The notes under the pieces were generated by a model. The model searched no databases. It was not told the origin of the DNA and worked only from the letters and a program-made list of their open reading frames with translations. 64,000 bases of DNA, from NCBI GenBank assembly GCA_024529925.1, contig JAFEUB010000735.1, positions 2,046,001-2,110,000 of the forward strand. Reading direction: 5' to 3'. The position numbers and the translations under genes are program-made. Every line of letters begins with the position of its first letter. Within the stretch, counting starts at the first letter, position 1. This document shows, in pieces, positions 63,481 through 64,000 of the stretch. The stretch is from Ophthalmolycus amberensis (lineage: Eukaryota; Chordata; Actinopteri; Perciformes; Zoarcidae).

Positions 63481-64000
63481 ACTGCAGGCGTACTGTATTT
63501 CAGTGATATTGTGCTCTGATTTCACTCTGGGAGCGTGGATTGCATTACGTTTTAGATATTAAATTCCTCTATTTGTAGTACATTTTGACGCTGCCATGAT
63601 TCTGTTCAGAATGTTACAATAATCTTAACTGGAACAAATAGTGGTTAATAATTAAAGCTTTGTGTGCACTGATAATCAAAATGTATTAATGTTATGCTCA
63701 AGGCAAATACCCCACATTCTTAGTCAAACGCCCAAAACTAGAGCACTGTTTAAATGAAGAGCAGTACTCTGTACAGCACTAATGCTGAAATAATAATATT
63801 TACTAAAATTATTTGTATTATTTTAATATTCTTCTCATAAATGAATGATCATGGTTATCAACATTGTGTGATAAAATTACTGCTTATTATTAATGAGAGA
63901 TATTTCAAACTAAAGCGCTGCATAGAGAACTGAAAAACTCAATTTCTTCAGCATTCTTAAAAGCAATGCAGCGGTCTCAGCGATGCTTGTTGGAGTCCTG
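63481..64000. other. AT-rich DNA to the right edge, no gene seen
   Basis: Unique AT-rich sequence with no repeat or reading frame that I can support. Confidence 0.35.

Overview
This is nuclear DNA from a ray-finned fish, most likely a percomorph teleost. It is intron-rich and gene-poor, full of CA/GT, CT/GA and AT microsatellites, and carries several dispersed repeat families that I recognise as common in percomorph genomes. Species and chromosome cannot be read from the window.

Only two pieces of real protein-coding sequence can be defended. (1) At 1433-3151 (+) lies the terminal coding exon of a FOXO forkhead transcription factor, best matched to FOXO6. It holds the second half of the forkhead domain, the middle Akt site (RRRAVS), the SPMQTIQENKPASF block, the acidic transactivation segment and the terminal SWVPG. 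The preceding intron fills 1-1432 and a long 3' UTR follows to a poly(A) signal at 5525-5530. (2) At 51070-51219 (-) lies the first coding exon of a SYNCRIP (hnRNP Q) family gene, with good splice sites at both ends. None of the RRM exons that should follow it is visible between it and foxo6.

Layout: 1-5.6 kb, 3' end of foxo6. 5.6-51 kb, non-coding DNA with dispersed repeats at 7.66-7.93, 10.37-10.98 (hAT-like, with target-site duplication), 13.54-13.62, 15.56-15.68, 20.39-20.91 (fold-back element), 22.9-23.36, 24.95-25.17, 28.47-28.71 (tRNA-derived SINE), 31.86-32.02, 38.57-39.15 (nested), 42.70-42.80, 44.84-45.01, 47.41-47.65 and 48.09-48.78 kb. Large simple repeats include a 260-bp perfect GA array at 35.1 kb. 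51.0-52.3 kb, the SYNCRIP-like exon beside a 440-bp AT-rich duplicated and palindromic array. 52.3-64 kb, non-coding DNA with more microsatellites and several AT-homeobox-motif-rich, low-repeat blocks, the strongest at 63.1-63.5 kb.

The long non-coding stretch after a developmental or metabolic transcription factor, dotted with blocks carrying TAAT and octamer motifs, would fit a regulatory landscape. That is inference: no alignment could be run. I see no prokaryotic-type system, CRISPR array, rRNA, functional tRNA or intact autonomous transposon. Most open reading frames outside the two exons are translations of microsatellites or repeats.
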